Positions 48,191 to 60,868 of a stretch of DNA of 64,000 nt are shown one piece after another (the first letter of the stretch is position 1; the number at the start of each line of letters is the position of its first letter). The stretch is from Capsicum annuum. Taxonomy: Eukaryota; Streptophyta; Magnoliopsida; Solanales; Solanaceae. The translations under genes were made by a program, and so were the position numbers. The stretch spans positions 143,096,319 to 143,160,318 of the forward strand of contig NC_061114.1 in assembly GCF_002878395.1 (NCBI RefSeq), given 5' to 3'. The notes beneath the pieces were generated by a model, which searched no databases, was not told where the DNA came from, and worked only from the letters and a program-made list of their open reading frames with translations.

Positions 48191-49853
48191 ATTGACTTCC
48201 CAATTTCCATAATTTGGTAAGGGGTTATTGTTTACATTGGGAGCTGCGGTATTAGAGACTCAATTTGATTCTTCAAGCTGTAACAGTCTTCCGTGTCGTG
48301 TCCTTGAATTCCTGAGTGATAGGCGCACCACTTGCTACCATCAAAGTTTCGAGAGGTCGGATCAAGGGCCTCTCCCTCAATTGGATGCAATAAATCGATA
48401 GGCCTCAACCATTCAAACAATTGGGCTAAAGGTTCTGCAATTGGTGTGTAGGTGTGGGTATTTTTGGTTTCAAAGTTTGGACGTTGTCTAGGTGCATAGG
48501 CTGGTCTATTTTGGTGAGCTGGAGCTTGGATAGTGGTGTATGGTCTTGGTGGATTTTGGTATGCTAGAGCTTGAGGTGGATTATAATGCGGTTGAGTATT
48601 ATACATTGGGACGTGTGTAACAATTTGGGGGATATTGGAGTAATGGTGGGAAGAATTTCAAGGTCGGTAATATGGTGTGACGGATGAGATATCTTCCCTC
48701 TTTCTCTTGTTACCATTAATGGAACCAGTCTGCATGGCCTTAAATGCAGCTTGCAATGCAACCATAGATTGGATTTTTTTTGACTTAATGCCTTCTTCTA
48801 TGAAATCTCCCATTTTGACTTATTCTGCAAACTTTTGGTCCATCTTTGACATCTTCTTGTCAAAGTAAACACACTCTTGTGCTTGGATAAAATATTTGGA
48901 GAGCTCAGTTTCATCCAGTGGAGGATGGATCCTTGCAGCCTTGGTCCTTCAATGCCATGCGTATTCTTGAAATGACTCTAATGGCTTTTTCTGTATGTTA
49001 GCCAATGAAAATCTGTCTGGGGCAATCTCAGTGTTAAACCTGAAGCGACTCATGAAGTCCTCAGCTATTTCTCGCTAGTCACACCACTTATGGGGGTCTT
49101 ATCGGGTGTACCAAGTCAAAGCTTCTCCTGACAAGCTCCGAATGAACAACTTCATTCTCAACTTCTCGTTCCTTCCCACACCAACCAACTTATCGCAGTA
49201 AACCATGAGATGTGCATGCGGGTTACCCTTTCCGTCAAACACATCAAACTTTGGTGGTTTGTACCCCATCGGCATGTCAATGTTTGGATGAATGCATGTC
49301 ATCGTAGTCTAGACTTTCAGTCCTTCTGCTGACTTGCATATTTCTAAATGTCCTCTTGAGGCTTTTGAGTTGGGCTACTATCGACCCTTCTTAATTTGAT
49401 TGGACATCTTTTCCCAATCTCGTATGCAGATCAACCTCATATGGAACCTTAAGAGTCACAGATGTTGCGAAGGCAGGAGCTTCGGTAGCATATACAAGTT
49501 GCATAGGTATCTCACAAGTGACATGTACCTCAGGTATATGCTGCATCTCTGGATGTATGGGGATAGTAAAGTTTTGAGAAGGAAACAAATAAGCAGGAGC
49601 CATCCAGGCTGTGGGTTGAAGAGCTGCTGTGGCTTGAGCATATGGTATATTTGCTTGGTTAGTGGGAGCACTTGGAGGTAATTCAATACTTGGAGCCTTC
49701 AACTCAGCGCTCGCATTTGGTGCAACTCTTCCTTTAATACTTCGATTTTTGTGGCATATTGGCCATTTGCTCATCGATTTGACTTTCTGATAGCTTCTGT
49801 GAGCTTTCGACTTCATCTACGATTATCATTATGGCCTTCTCGTTGTTGGTCAT
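48191..49853 (-). pseudogene. gag: Tat gag of the full unit, degenerate
   Basis: The start codon is at 49851-49853 (MTNNEKAIMII). The N-terminal Q/P-rich part lies in 49391-49816. The core domain is in 49099-49302 (MGYKPPKFDVFDGKGNPHAH, RSLSGEALTWYT). A further helical part is near 48780-48870. The proline/tyrosine-rich part and zinc-finger-like CAYHSGIQGHDTEDCY are in 48232-48606. Stops near 49303, 49090, 48655 and 48600 and frame changes near 48230 and 49816 disable it. It matches the gag of the partial unit and, more distantly, 2091-4323. Confidence 0.88.
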
Positions 49854-50290
49854 TTTGTTTTTAGATCGGAGGTTGTACTGAGATTCTGCCAGTTTTCCAA
49901 TTGACACAAATCAGCTTATTTTTTTTAGGGATTAATAAACAAAAGAAAGGAAGAAAAGAAAAAGCAAAAGGAAACTATGTTAGTTTGGGCAATAATGAAA
50001 ATGTTACGAGTAAGTAACACATATATACACCAAGTTGGCGACATACAAACGTGTCCTAATATAGAGCCTTTTTTTTTTGCCAAAGGTAGTCCTACGTTTC
50101 AATCAACTTGATGATAAACAATCTATTTAAACACATTTGGATTTGAGAATAAACATGACTTTCATTGAACAATGGTGCTTCAAAAGATTACATCAAAATA
50201 GATCAACGACAACTTGAAAGAAAGTGAAAAGATAGGGTGGGCCATGTGGCTCTTTTTAGGGAATATAAAAAGTACAATAGAAAAGGAAGT
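49854..50290 (-). other. spacer between Tat ORF1 and gag
   Basis: About 440 bases of A/T-rich non-coding DNA, matched by 32333-32786 in the partial unit. It could hold an internal promoter or splice acceptor for gag-pol; nothing decisive is visible. Confidence 0.5.
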
Positions 50291-51891
50291 CTAAGGACAG
50301 GTGGCATCATCATCATCATCTCTGCCCTCATCAAAATAGGATTTTGGATGGTACTCCGGAGATCCCTCTAAGTTATGATCAGGTGTCAAGTCTACATTCA
50401 TCATCCCTCCGTCTTCGGGATCATAAATATTAGAGCCTATCTCAGAGACTTCCTGAGGGTCTTCTTCCATCCATTCTGGGTATTCCTCAGGGTCTTCTTT
50501 GGGTTCTTCCTCCGGGACCTCTTCGGGGTCTTCTTCTTCTTCCTCCTCCTCTGGGTTTTTATCTTGATGTTCTTCAGGATCCTACTCAATCACTGGAATT
50601 AGATAATCAACAGAACCTGGGATTATTTGGTTATATATATGTGTAGTGATATCCATGTGGGGAAGCACCTCTCTCTTAACCCATTGGACCCACCAAGGGT
50701 CTGTGAGTCCTCAAAAACCATCTTCGCTCGGTCTGGCTATGTGACTCATGGTGGTGCACCACGCATAATATTCTGGTGTGCACCATTTTTCTCCTTCTAT
50801 CTTCAACATAACCATGTAATCACACTCCATCTGCAGGTTCGCCACTCGTGCAGTTTGAATCAAAGCACCATAACTGTCTTTATAAAGTACCATTGTAGAT
50901 CAAAGCGGGATATCCTGGATGATGCCAAATTGTCTAAGAACCCGTAGAGGTGCATATGGTTGGATACCACGTAGCCCAATCGGCTTAATGAAGTACAGAT
51001 GCCTAGTTCTGATGAAAAAATATCCCCTATCTAAGAGTACTTCCATTGGATGGAATCACCAGTAAGATTGGTTAAAAACTCGTGCCACTCCTCCTCCCCA
51101 GTTGGCGCGATCCAATACCTTAAGCAATCCTCATGACTTTAGATCCGGCTGGGTGTATCGATCATATAGTCCATCTGTGGAAAGCAATGATAGAAAAGAT
51201 TTATCTCCCAGATCTGTAACAGTAGGTTGTAACCCCCAAAGAAGTCATGTCCCCTAGAGCAGACGGATAATGACCGAAATACCTCTGCAAGTATCATGTG
51301 CACTAAAGTGAGCCTTTGTAGATCTGCAAATACATTCATTACCATCGGCAGAATATTAATGTCAACATAATGTCATCTCATTGGGAAAATCATGATTCCC
51401 AAAAATGCCAAGACAAAGATCCTTGGTCGCATATGCACCCATTTTCTGCAGGTGCAAACAAATTCATTCCTGTGCTTGTCATAATTCTCCACGTAGCCGA
51501 ATCTTCTGAAAAGGTAATCCAGTTTTACCTTTGTATCTTCCACATTTCTTAGTGAAGAAAATATATCCAATCCCAAAAACCTCAAGAAATCCTCCTTCCT
51601 TACAGGTGACGGGAGTATCGGCAACTTCCCTTGAAGCGGCAGCTTAGCAAATTTACTGACTTCCTCCAGGGTAGGGGTGATCTCGAAGTCTAAAAACCTG
51701 AAGGTCACTGTGTTTGGGTCCCAGAACTCCGTCAATAATGTAATGAGGTTCTTATTGGCTCGAACCCTCATTAATGACAATAGAGCCCCCAAATGTTCCC
51801 GAACTTCCACACTATATGCCATACGGATGTTTCCCCACCAATTCTGTAGGCTATTAAGGGTAGAGATGACCTTGTTTGGATTGATATTTAT
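50291..51891 (-). pseudogene. Tat ORF1 of the full unit, degenerate
   Basis: It aligns with 32787-34403. The start codon position reads ATA rather than ATG, and a short deletion follows. The open parts are 51373-51822 (FRFLDFEITPTLEEVSKFAK), 51139-51345 and 50711-50893 (YMVMLKIEGEKWCTPEYYAW). The acidic tail (50291-50585) is preserved in frame, ending TAG. A TGA at about 50711, in EDGF*GL, corresponds to CGA in the other copy. The TAG before the acidic tail (about 50582-50584) is shared with the other copy. Confidence 0.75.
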
Positions 51892-52445
51892 CTGGTAGGA
51901 AAAAGAAGAAGTTATAGTAAGTCGTTTATCTCAAATCCATTATTGTTTTAGTTTAGATTGTCAACATCAATCATCACACAAAAATATGTCGACAAGTTGG
52001 TAACCTTTGATAAAAGGGTGATTTCCTAATTGCGATGACGATGCCTTGGACCGTCACACCTAAGGTTTATGCGACATGACCTATTTCTAGAGTAAGATTT
52101 TTCCCTAAATATTTGAGAGTGGGAATGAATAACTGCGAGAAGGTGCACTAACCTAATTGTACCAACTCTGAAACTAAGGAATCCAAAGAAGGTTTGGGGG
52201 AGTGTAGATACACTTCCCGCGTGAACCACAGTGTGTAAATTGTGTACGGCCAAAGACTCGATAGAAAAATACAAGTGATAAAGCAGTAACAAGTAGTGTT
52301 GTTCAAACAAACAAGGAACATAAGTATGGATTTGGCTTGGGTCCTTTCACACGGAGCATGATATAAAGATACGTAAAGCAAATAACATAACAAAGCATAA
52401 AAATCCTAAACTAAGCATGTTCAGGCTAAACCTAATATCAAAAGA
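51892..52445 (-). other. leader of the full unit with conserved short ORF
   Basis: The 94-codon frame 52026-52310 matches 34539-34823 and part of 810-1157. Otherwise non-coding. Confidence 0.5.
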
Positions 52446-52463
52446 TCCCCAGCGGAGTCGCCA
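52446..52463 (-). other. primer binding site, tRNA-Arg type
   Basis: Minus strand TGGCGACTCCGCTGGGGA lies three bases inside the LTR. It is complementary to the 3' end of plant tRNA-Arg as recalled. Confidence 0.85.
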
Positions 52464-52466
52464 TTC

Positions 52467-52885
52467 TGTCGCGCCCTATTTCGAATCGGTTGAAACAGCA
52501 CACAACGTATGGTGGCTACGTGTTCAATGTAACTCTTAGGATTTGAAAAATTATTTTTTTTCAGAGTCGCCACCTAACATTTTAGGAAAATTAGGAAAAA
52601 CTATTTTTTTTATGGTAAAAATTCCATTTTAGTCTATCGAAAATATATTGAAATTCTAAGTAAGGGTTTTGGTTACTCGAAGGAAAGGTGTTAGGCACCC
52701 CTCAGAGCCTATCCGAAGATAGTCCTTACGTTTAGTTTAGGAAAAATCATTGCTTTATTTATTTGCAAAAATGGTGAAAAGAAAACTTTCCTCATTATTT
52801 TCTACTTGTTATTTTATATAAAAGAAAGAAAACTTAAGGTATGACAAACGTAATGCTACCATGTTCAAGGAAGTAATGCAATTAG

Positions 52886-52919
<34 letters not shown>

Positions 52920-55900
52920 ACATGAATATCTTATAATATGAAAATAGCTTCCTCTTTATTTTTTTTTTTTATAATTTGGATAAAATAAAAGGGAAAACTT
53001 CACTATCTTTACATGTATAAAATTGAATAGGTAAATAAAATTTATAAAAATATTTTAAGACGTGGAATAATTTAAGACCAAATGCGAATATAGATATATT
53101 TAAAAGTGCGAAAAGATGTAAAGTTTTACTTAATTTATGAAACTAAAAAAAAATTTAGATTAGAAGTAAGCGAAAAGAAAAATATGATGATATAATACAT
53201 AAGCATAGCAAAATTGAGACAATAATGGTAATAACATTAGTATTAATAAAGTTAATAATAATAATAATAACCATAATAATAGTAATAATATTAATAATAT
53301 TAATAATTGAAACAGTGATAAATACTATGGTGTAAATAATAATGGTAATAGTAGATATGATGTAAAATAGTTGTTATGACAGTAATGCGATGTACTTTGT
53401 ATGTGGTAGCGAAAGAATGTGCAACACCTCATATTTTCTAATCTTTCGAGAATCTGAAAACCCAAACAAACATTAAAGATATAAAATATAGCTTGACCAT
53501 TAGAGTTATGCACTAAAAAAAGGGTTAAAGTTGATGAATAAACTCCTTTGGGAAAATCTCAAGTTTTGATAACTTTCTTGATTAAGATAAAACTAAAATT
53601 TTATTTATTTATCTTTGTTATATTTTAAAAAAATGTGAAGGTTGCTATGCGAATCTCATTTAAGTTATCGGTAATGAGTTTTTCAAAAAGAATTATCCGA
53701 TTATGATAAAATATATTTTTCTTAGTGAAACCACATATTATTTGCGAAAATCCAAATGTTAAAACTACTTCTAAAGGATCGACAAATAACAAGATAACAT
53801 AAATTTAATAATTAAGTAAAGTTATTAAAAACAAAAGAAAATTCAATACAAAAATTAGTATCATCCTATAAATTAAATTCAAACAAGCTAAGAGATACTA
53901 GACTCCATTTATGAGTTGGTCTTCTAATATGCTCGACTAAGAAGCTCTCGTGATCCGAATGGCGGTTGACCCAATTCTCGGATCAAAAAATGAGTTTCAT
54001 TGTGTAACTCCGACTCCTGGGTTCACATGTGAAATAAAAAATATAAAGATTAGTAACTGGAAAAATAAAAATAAGATAAGGATTAGTGACTAGTAAGATA
54101 AAAAATTTGTGTGCAATTTAGAGGAAACATGCTTTGAATGAGAGCATTTTGTAAGAACAAAATTAACTATTTCCTTGTGAGATCATGCAGTAGTTTTTTT
54201 TTAAATAAAACCAAGAAAAATTGCGCTTTTGGCTTAGGTAAAGCAAACGTGAGCAGAATTTTGGAATAAATCGTACCATTGTTCACATATTTGATTAATT
54301 TAAAGTACTATTATGCCTTTGGGAATTCTTAAGCACATTTATTTTGTCAAATACTTATTTTGATTCATCTCATAATAAATAAAATCACAGATTCCAAACA
54401 CACACCTAAGAAAATAAATCAAACGAGGACAAAATATCATTCAAAAGACTACATTATCTCTAGGAATTTGAAGGATATTAACCCTTCGCAGAGCAATTCA
54501 CTGGGATATTCTCAACCATGAGTTGACTCTCAAATTCGGAGAATTTCAAACTTGAATCGCACAAATAATAAAATCAAAACCCAACAAAGAAATGAATAGT
54601 GGATGCTTGCGAGAAAGGATGAGCTGTTGCGTAACTATGGCTTGGAACTCAAGGCTTAAAGCCGATTTAATGACACAATAACAAAAGAAACAAAATAGAT
54701 GACACTTCAAAAAAGAATATAAAAGACCTGGTTAAAACTTATGATCATGTTCATGCTATAGAACCAAGTTGCATTAACCTGCAAAAATTTGTATGAATCA
54801 AATTTCAAATCTTAAACTCTCGGAGCCTCTTTTCATGTTAAATTAGAGGTTGAGAATTCAATGAGGCGCACAGCTGGACCGAGACGCTTTAAGCAACTAA
54901 AGCCATGTTCTAGTATTCAAGTAAAAAGTCGCAAAGACTTCATGATGAACAACCACCATGCATAAAGTTTTTAGCATCTTGGATCCCTTTGGATGCAAAA
55001 CCCGAGGCAGCAAACGCCTATTAAGGGCACAGCTGGAAAGCAAGGAAATCAAAGTCTATTGTTATGTCTTGAAACATCCAAACAGTCACAACACTGATCT
55101 TCACAAGCCACCAACCGGACACCAGCTGTGAACCTCGCAGAACTTGCTCAAGGATAGTCCACAAGTTGTAAACATTTGACTGACACTTAATCATGGGTAA
55201 GCAAATGAACGATCAAAGGATATTTTTTATTTCATATTTTCATAACTAGAACAAATCAGCTAGATTGGATAACCACCAGACCAAACACGACCAGTGAATT
55301 ATAAAGCTAGAATAAGAATCACGTAATTAAAGCGGGATACGTTTTACCCTTACATGTATTCACAAGACCTCTTTTCCTTAAAAGTAATGCATATATTGCT
55401 AATTTCAAATCACTGGAAACTATCTTAACAGACATGACACATAGTAATATCTAACTCGTATAAGACACCACACATCATGGACAACATAATGATTTAAGAA
55501 TGTTTATGATCAAATAGCAAAGTTAAAAAGAAACTACTTCTTGCGGGGCAATTAATGGGAACGCAATGGAAGAAAGTAGCCCCTTTGATCTTAAAATGTT
55601 TCACACCTAAACTAAAATATGGTGAGCAACCAGAAAACTAAGGTTTTTTTCGAATTTGAAAAAGCAAGCAAAACAGAGAGCTGTCCTCAAACCAAACCTT
55701 AACATTCCACATAAACAGGAGGATTCTTTCCAAGTTAAGGCACATTCGAGGAGTATACGAAATTCCTTATAGAAATTTTTTTTTAACCTTGTTATGGATA
55801 CTAAACAAACCCAAATTATGAGCACGATAATTTTGGGGTATTCGTGGCAGCCCCTAGAATGACCAGAAGAATCATAATATCATTTAGATGGCTTCACATC

Positions 55901-57125
55901 TTGGCTAAAAATAGCATGAATTAGGGGGTCCTTTCATAGAATTGCGATAAGAAATTGACATCAAGAAGGAAATTAGTTTCCATAACACCATTTAAGCTAA
56001 AAAAAATGACAATATCAACATGACTAAAAAGGGGAAGGCAACGGCGAACCACAAGGCTAATTTCTCAAATTTCGAAGCTTCCAAGCACTAACTTATTCAA
56101 AAGAAAAGAAAAAAAATAGTGAAGCCAAATTCGTGAACTTCTTTTCCCAAAAACAATATCGTAGTCAAACGATAAGCAAGAAAAATTGCATATTCATACA
56201 CGAATCAATTTCTAGCATCAAAAGAAACATACTTTGTATTTTACATCCAATTTTCAGTACTAACGAAATCAAAACTTAAACTCTCACCTTCAAAACCAAT
56301 TTCAGAGTTAACAACGTTGTAAAATTGATATACAACCAAATTTAGGCCTAGTCTTTGATATTAACAATAACTTGGAGTTTGCTAGGAACTCAATTATTTC
56401 AATCACATCAACGTGAGATTTTACAGAATATGGACTAGTCACATGCTTATGAACTCAAACAAAGGAAAAAGCAGATGAAAGGACAAAATTTGTACCTTTT
56501 CTAGGGCAGCAAAACTGGAGCCTTGACGTGTAAGAATTTCTGATGATAAAATTGAATCTGAGGACTTCCAATTTAGACTAATATTGAAAGAAATCTATCA
56601 AACTTTGAGACCCTCCCTTTTCTCTGTTATCACTTGTTCCTCCACTGCCCTTTCTCCCAATTTTTTAACTTGTTGTCTAGGGTTGAAGAACACCATATTT
56701 ATAGGCTAAATCTGGACTCAAAAGTTTGGATTTGAATCCAAAATTAAAAAAAATTGAGATAGGATTTGCAAGATTTTCCAACTCTTATCCACGATTTTGT
56801 GCTGATTTTCACTGTTGCACAGATTTTTACGGAGCAACAGATAGTTGTGCAGTGGTAGTTGGAGGTTTGTCGGCTATGGTTTTCTAGGGTGGTGGTGGAG
56901 GAGAAGAGAGTAGAAAGAAAGAGAGAGGAGAGGAGAGGAGAGAGGGGTCATTATTGTTGCTGTGTTCTGAATTGAAAAGATAGAAGAGATAGGAGATGGT
57001 CACTGTAGGCGTGAGGAATAAAGCCGTATTATCAGCTGATTTTGTTGATTAAAATATGAGTCATCCGATCATTTGATTGAACGATCTAAATTTAATAAAT
57101 AAATAAAAAATAATATTAAATAAAT

Positions 57126-57172
<47 letters not shown>

Positions 57173-58238
57173 GTAAATAATTAGAATTTTGGAGATCATT
57201 GGACATGAAATTTTGAAGGACTCGATTAATTCATGTTAGCTGGGTGATTTTGGACTGGTTTTGATTCGTTCGATATTTTGATCGGATGATTCTGAAGAGA
57301 TTACCCCTTAAAAAATAAAATAAAAGGGAAAATGTATGTGTACACAGAAAAATATATGAAAGATTGATTTAAAATGACTATTTTTTTGATTCGCTCGATA
57401 CTTGATCGGACGGTTCAAATTTAATTTAAAGAGAAGAGAAAAGGGACAAAATAAAAATATAGATGATAAAAAATAAAATAAATTATATATATCTACATAT
57501 ATATAAAAATAACTAAAAAATTTTAGGATCCTTTGAATTTAAAATAAATCGATGGATCAGATTAAATTATATCAGTTGAAGAGAAATGGCAGAGCGGGCA
57601 TAGAAATTATACTGAGTTTTTGGCTAATTTTCAAACTTTTGGCTGAAACTTATAGAATAAGGTTGGGTTTGGATAAAATAAAAATTAAAGTTGGATTATT
57701 GTTGGTTCGAATACTCTTTTCCTTCTGAAATTAATTTTATCGATGCTTCTTGTTATCCTAAAATTATTTTTTGGTTCGTACATTCATAAATTACAGACAT
57801 AATCTGAATACGTGTCTAATTTAATGTATTTATTTCATTTTTAGATTTATTTAAGATTAACAAAACATACTGGTATATATGTGTGTAGCAATAAGAATAT
57901 TAATAAATATATTTGAAATAAGAATATAATAAAAAATATATTTATCTTATATAACAAAATATACATATGTATGTGGTCACAATATATCCTTAAAAGAAAT
58001 AAAAGATGTGAATGCGATTACCAAAAAATATTTTTTGGTGATTTTGATGTTAAAATATTTAATTAAAATATTTTATTTATAATAAAAATAAATTTCCTTT
58101 ATTTTAAAAAATTTGTAGAAATAGAGAAAGAAAAAATATGAATCTTATTTCTTATTTAATTTTTTAAAAATTAGTTAGGGACGAAAATATCAACAAAATT
58201 AATTAAAGGAAAAAACGAGTCAAAATTGGGTGTCAACA
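52467..58238 (-). repeat. 5' LTR of the tandem (right-hand outer LTR), 5.8 kb
   Basis: On the minus strand it begins TGTTGACACCCAATTTTG and ends GGGCGCGACA, and it pairs with 34980-40773. AT microsatellites lie at 52885-52908 and 57128-57168, a TATA-like box at 56697-56704 (minus) and U3 motifs near 57061, 57266 and 57391. CAATG follows at 58239-58243. The ORFs inside have no supported product. Confidence 0.9.
57128..57168. repeat. (AT)n microsatellite in LTR
   Basis: About twenty AT dinucleotides. The sister LTR has only a short AT run at the same place (about 39680-39690), so the tract expanded or shrank after the LTRs separated. Confidence 0.95.
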
Positions 58239-59352
58239 CAATGTCTAACCAATTTTCTTAAAACTATGGAGGAAGAAGCTCGGTGAACAATATGGGGACA
58301 TATGCAAATGTGTCAAGTAGAGTGACCAATATGAATAGAAGGGTAGATAAAACAAATGAAAGATTTGGAGATATGAAGGAAAGAGTGAGAAGTATGAATA
58401 GTATGAGTGAAAAGAGGTTTCCTATTACAAGTTAAAGTGAAGAAACAAAAAAGGCCTTGGGTTAAGAATCTAACCTATACTACTCCCACCTAAATTGGAA
58501 CCAAACCTTCCTTGACACTATATTCCGAATGAACCCGAGATATGTTATCCAAGCACCTTTATGAAATATATCATATGCGTCCTTGAATGTACCATATGTT
58601 ACAACCCGACAACAATACCCATAAGTAACCCACCAAGATATCTTTATTAAAACCCTTTTTATGATGATACGTGTAAAGAGATTATCCCAAATGAATGGTT
58701 GGAAGGACCCGAAGGCTTTGGTAAGAAACACGACATAAGATATCAATATAAATGGTATAGTGGGGATAGGTCCAAGGATAGATGAGGATGGTGATAAGAT
58801 TGATATGGTGGTCAAGATTTTCTAGATCAAAGGATGGGTTATAACATACTAGGTCTTTCAATGTTCTAAGATGGTAATCAAGCTATTCAAGGTAACTACA
58901 ACACAAAATAGAAAGATTAAGCCTTTGGAGATAAGTATGATATACCTTAATCTTCATATCATTCTATCTTTCAATGTTATAAATTTTAAGGTATAGGATA
59001 TATTGCTATAGAATGTCCACAAAGGAGGTCAAATATGATCATTTGTGATGGACTTGTGCTAAAATAGTGATAGAGAGTGAGATTGGGAATGTTTGTGGTG
59101 CGCCTAAGGTTAATCATGTTAAATCAAACTCAAATGTATATGATTAGCAATTGGAGAAGGATTTTAAATCTTGTTATGATCTAAATAAAATCATGGCAGA
59201 TCCTTCTAAAGAGAAACTTAATCAAAGTATCAACATAATTCATGCAAGGTTCAAGATTATGGATCAGTTATGTTCCTTGGTCATTGATGGTAGGAGTAGT
59301 ACTAATGTGGTGAGTTATACTATGAGTGATATAATGAATATTCCTACACAAA
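58239..59352 (+). pseudogene. gag: element C gag and start of protease, degenerate
   Basis: The sequence resumes element C after the Ogre insertion. Gag-like words appear in several frames (VTNMNRRVDKTNERFGDMKE near 58310-58385). A decayed zinc-knuckle segment (CYKF, GIGYIAIECPQRR) lies around 58975-59030, with a stop inside and its His changed to Tyr. The frame 59151-59372 carries a protease-like stretch (SLVIDGRSSTNVVSYTMSDI) with the DG motif but with Arg in place of the usual following Gly. Many stops occur between 58440 and 59130. Confidence 0.6.
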
Positions 59353-59606
59353 ACTTCATCTTCTCTTTGTAAAGTTCAAAACTCTCATAAGCCCGATTTT
59401 GAAATTCATCCAACTCATTCACTTTATTCATTCTTTTCTTTGCTGTATCCTGCCACTCAAAATTCAGCTTCTTCATTGCCCACAGTGCTTTGTGCTCAAT
59501 TTTAACGGGTAAGTGACATGCCTTTTCATACACCAACTGATATGAAGAAGCACTTATGGGAGTCTTAAAAGCTGTTCGGTAGGCTCATGATGCATTAGAA
59601 TGAAGC
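59353..59606 (-). mobile_element. 254-bp antisense Ty3/Gypsy integrase fragment, inserted
   Basis: The minus strand encodes VYEKACHLPVKIEHKALWAM, NELDEFQNRAYESFELYKEK and related words of a Ty3/Gypsy integrase C-terminal part. It is opposite to element C. The 12-bp word TTCCTACACAAA stands on both sides (59341-59352 and 59607-59618). With the insert and one repeat left out, the protease-like frame of element C runs on, so this is a secondary insertion with target duplication. No LTR ends or poly-A tail are seen. Confidence 0.75.
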
Positions 59607-60362
59607 TTCCTACACAAAGACACCCCAAATCAGTCAAACATCAATGGCTCATTAAGAATGATAAAATAGAGGTAACCAAATTAGTGGTTTTATGTTTTAG
59701 CATTGGCAAGTATCAAGATAAGTTTTTATATGATATTTTCCCCATAAAATCAAGTTATATATTGGTTGTTCGACCTTAGCTAGTTGATAGAGGCGTTCGA
59801 TATCATGTGGAGTCCAAAAATTACTCATTTATATTTAGAGGATGAAGGAACACTCTTTTTCCATTAATACCCTATCAAGTGAGTGATGACTATAAAATAA
59901 TTATAGATCTCCGAAAAACACTTAAGAGAGAAGAATAATATGAGAATAAGGAGAAAGAATTGACTCAAAAAGGGGAGTTACCTACCAAGGAACCTCCTAC
60001 AAAAAAATTAGTGGACAATTCTTGTGAAGCATATGTACAAGACAAGAAAACAAGATCCAACCCTTGTTCCCAAGGTATGTACCATTTTCCTCCTATTTTA
60101 AATAATCCTTTGAGTCATGATGACATTATTCCTATGGTAGGTAGGTTCTTAAAATTCCATGACCTCATACCCTACCATGAGAGTGATGATATAGTTATAA
60201 TGTATTCATGGTTAGTTTTGTTTATGATTAAGCTATGTGAGTTTTATATTTTGAATTCCAACTATACTTGTTGTTTTGGAAAGAATACATGGTGCATCCA
60301 TGATTCCCAATTTTTGTATTCTACTGCTTATCAAACTTATGTGGTTAGACAAGTTGAGGTGT
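59607..60362 (+). pseudogene. element C protease end and unassigned continuation
   Basis: SVKHQWLIKNDKIEVTKLVV and FSIGKYQDKFLYDI continue a Ty3/Gypsy protease-like region to about 59790, with stops at about 59778 and 59840. The frame 59960-60364 (134 codons, KGELPTKEPPTKKLVDN at its start) follows, and its later part has no resemblance I recognise to RT. It may be a diverged linker or foreign sequence. Confidence 0.5.
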
Positions 60363-60442
60363 AAGGATGCATTCTTAGGAGCATGCTAAGATTAGTTAAC
60401 GTATAAAGTGAATCATATAATTCCTTCAATCTCTAAAAAATA

Positions 60443-60868
60443 ATGGCTCTACTTGTTGATCCACTCCTTATAAGAGTTCATTTGAGAAAGGATAATGAAG
60501 TCTACTTGAAATGCGTTATCTTGTCCTCTTGTGTTCCTAATTTTGAGTACCTCCTTGTTAAAATTCAATCCTTAAATTTTTTATTTGCAATTGGAAAGAC
60601 ATGGGATGGGTTGAATTACCTTTGTCCCTTCCTTTATTACTTGTTTGCATATGATGACCCTTTGACCAAAAGTGAACTCATGCTTATGATTCCCAAGGAA
60701 AATGTGTCGTTTCCTATTTTGGGAGTTTTCTATATACTTGAATACTTATTTGACACACTAGTTCTTAAGTTATGTGGACCACAACCTATAGATGCCACAT
60801 TGCTTATTATTTTTGGAAGTCCATGGATATTAACCTTTAAAGGGTTAGAATATTTGAGTTTCAAATAG
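60443..60868 (+). CDS. unrecognised 141-codon ORF in element C
   Basis: The protein (MALLVDPLLIRVHLRKDNEV at its start) is rich in Leu, Phe and Tyr and has no motif I know: no YVDD, no DDE, no zinc finger. After its stop, the same frame can be followed to about 61100 through several stops with a plausible coding flavour (NNMEDPISLGVPFYME), so an older, longer gene may have stood here. It occupies the place where RT-RNase H-integrase would be. It could be captured host sequence, an additional retroelement ORF or chance. Confidence 0.3.
   Translation: MALLVDPLLIRVHLRKDNEVYLKCVILSSCVPNFEYLLVKIQSLNFLFAIGKTWDGLNYLCPFLYYLFAYDDPLTKSELMLMIPKENVSFPILGVFYILEYLFDTLVLKLCGPQPIDATLLIIFGSPWILTFKGLEYLSFK

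Larger units (their letters stand above)
30067..58238 (-). mobile_element. tandem Tat/Ogre element: three LTRs, two internal regions
   Basis: On the minus strand: LTR (58238-52467), complete internal region (52466-40774), LTR (40773-34980), partial internal region (34979-30582), repair scar, LTR remnant (30542-30067). CAATG flanks the whole at 30062-30066 and 58239-58243, so the outermost ends stem from one integration. The full unit (34980-58238) is 23.3 kb with 5.8-kb LTRs, within the known Ogre size range. The middle LTR is followed by a correctly spaced primer binding site and leader, so it acts as shared LTR, as expected after unequal recombination between LTRs. The internal duplication was later shortened. 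All genes are defective. Confidence 0.88.

Noticed and set aside
58480..58815. 111-codon minus-strand ORF
   Set aside because: Shadow of the decayed gag region of element C on the opposite strand; no motif.
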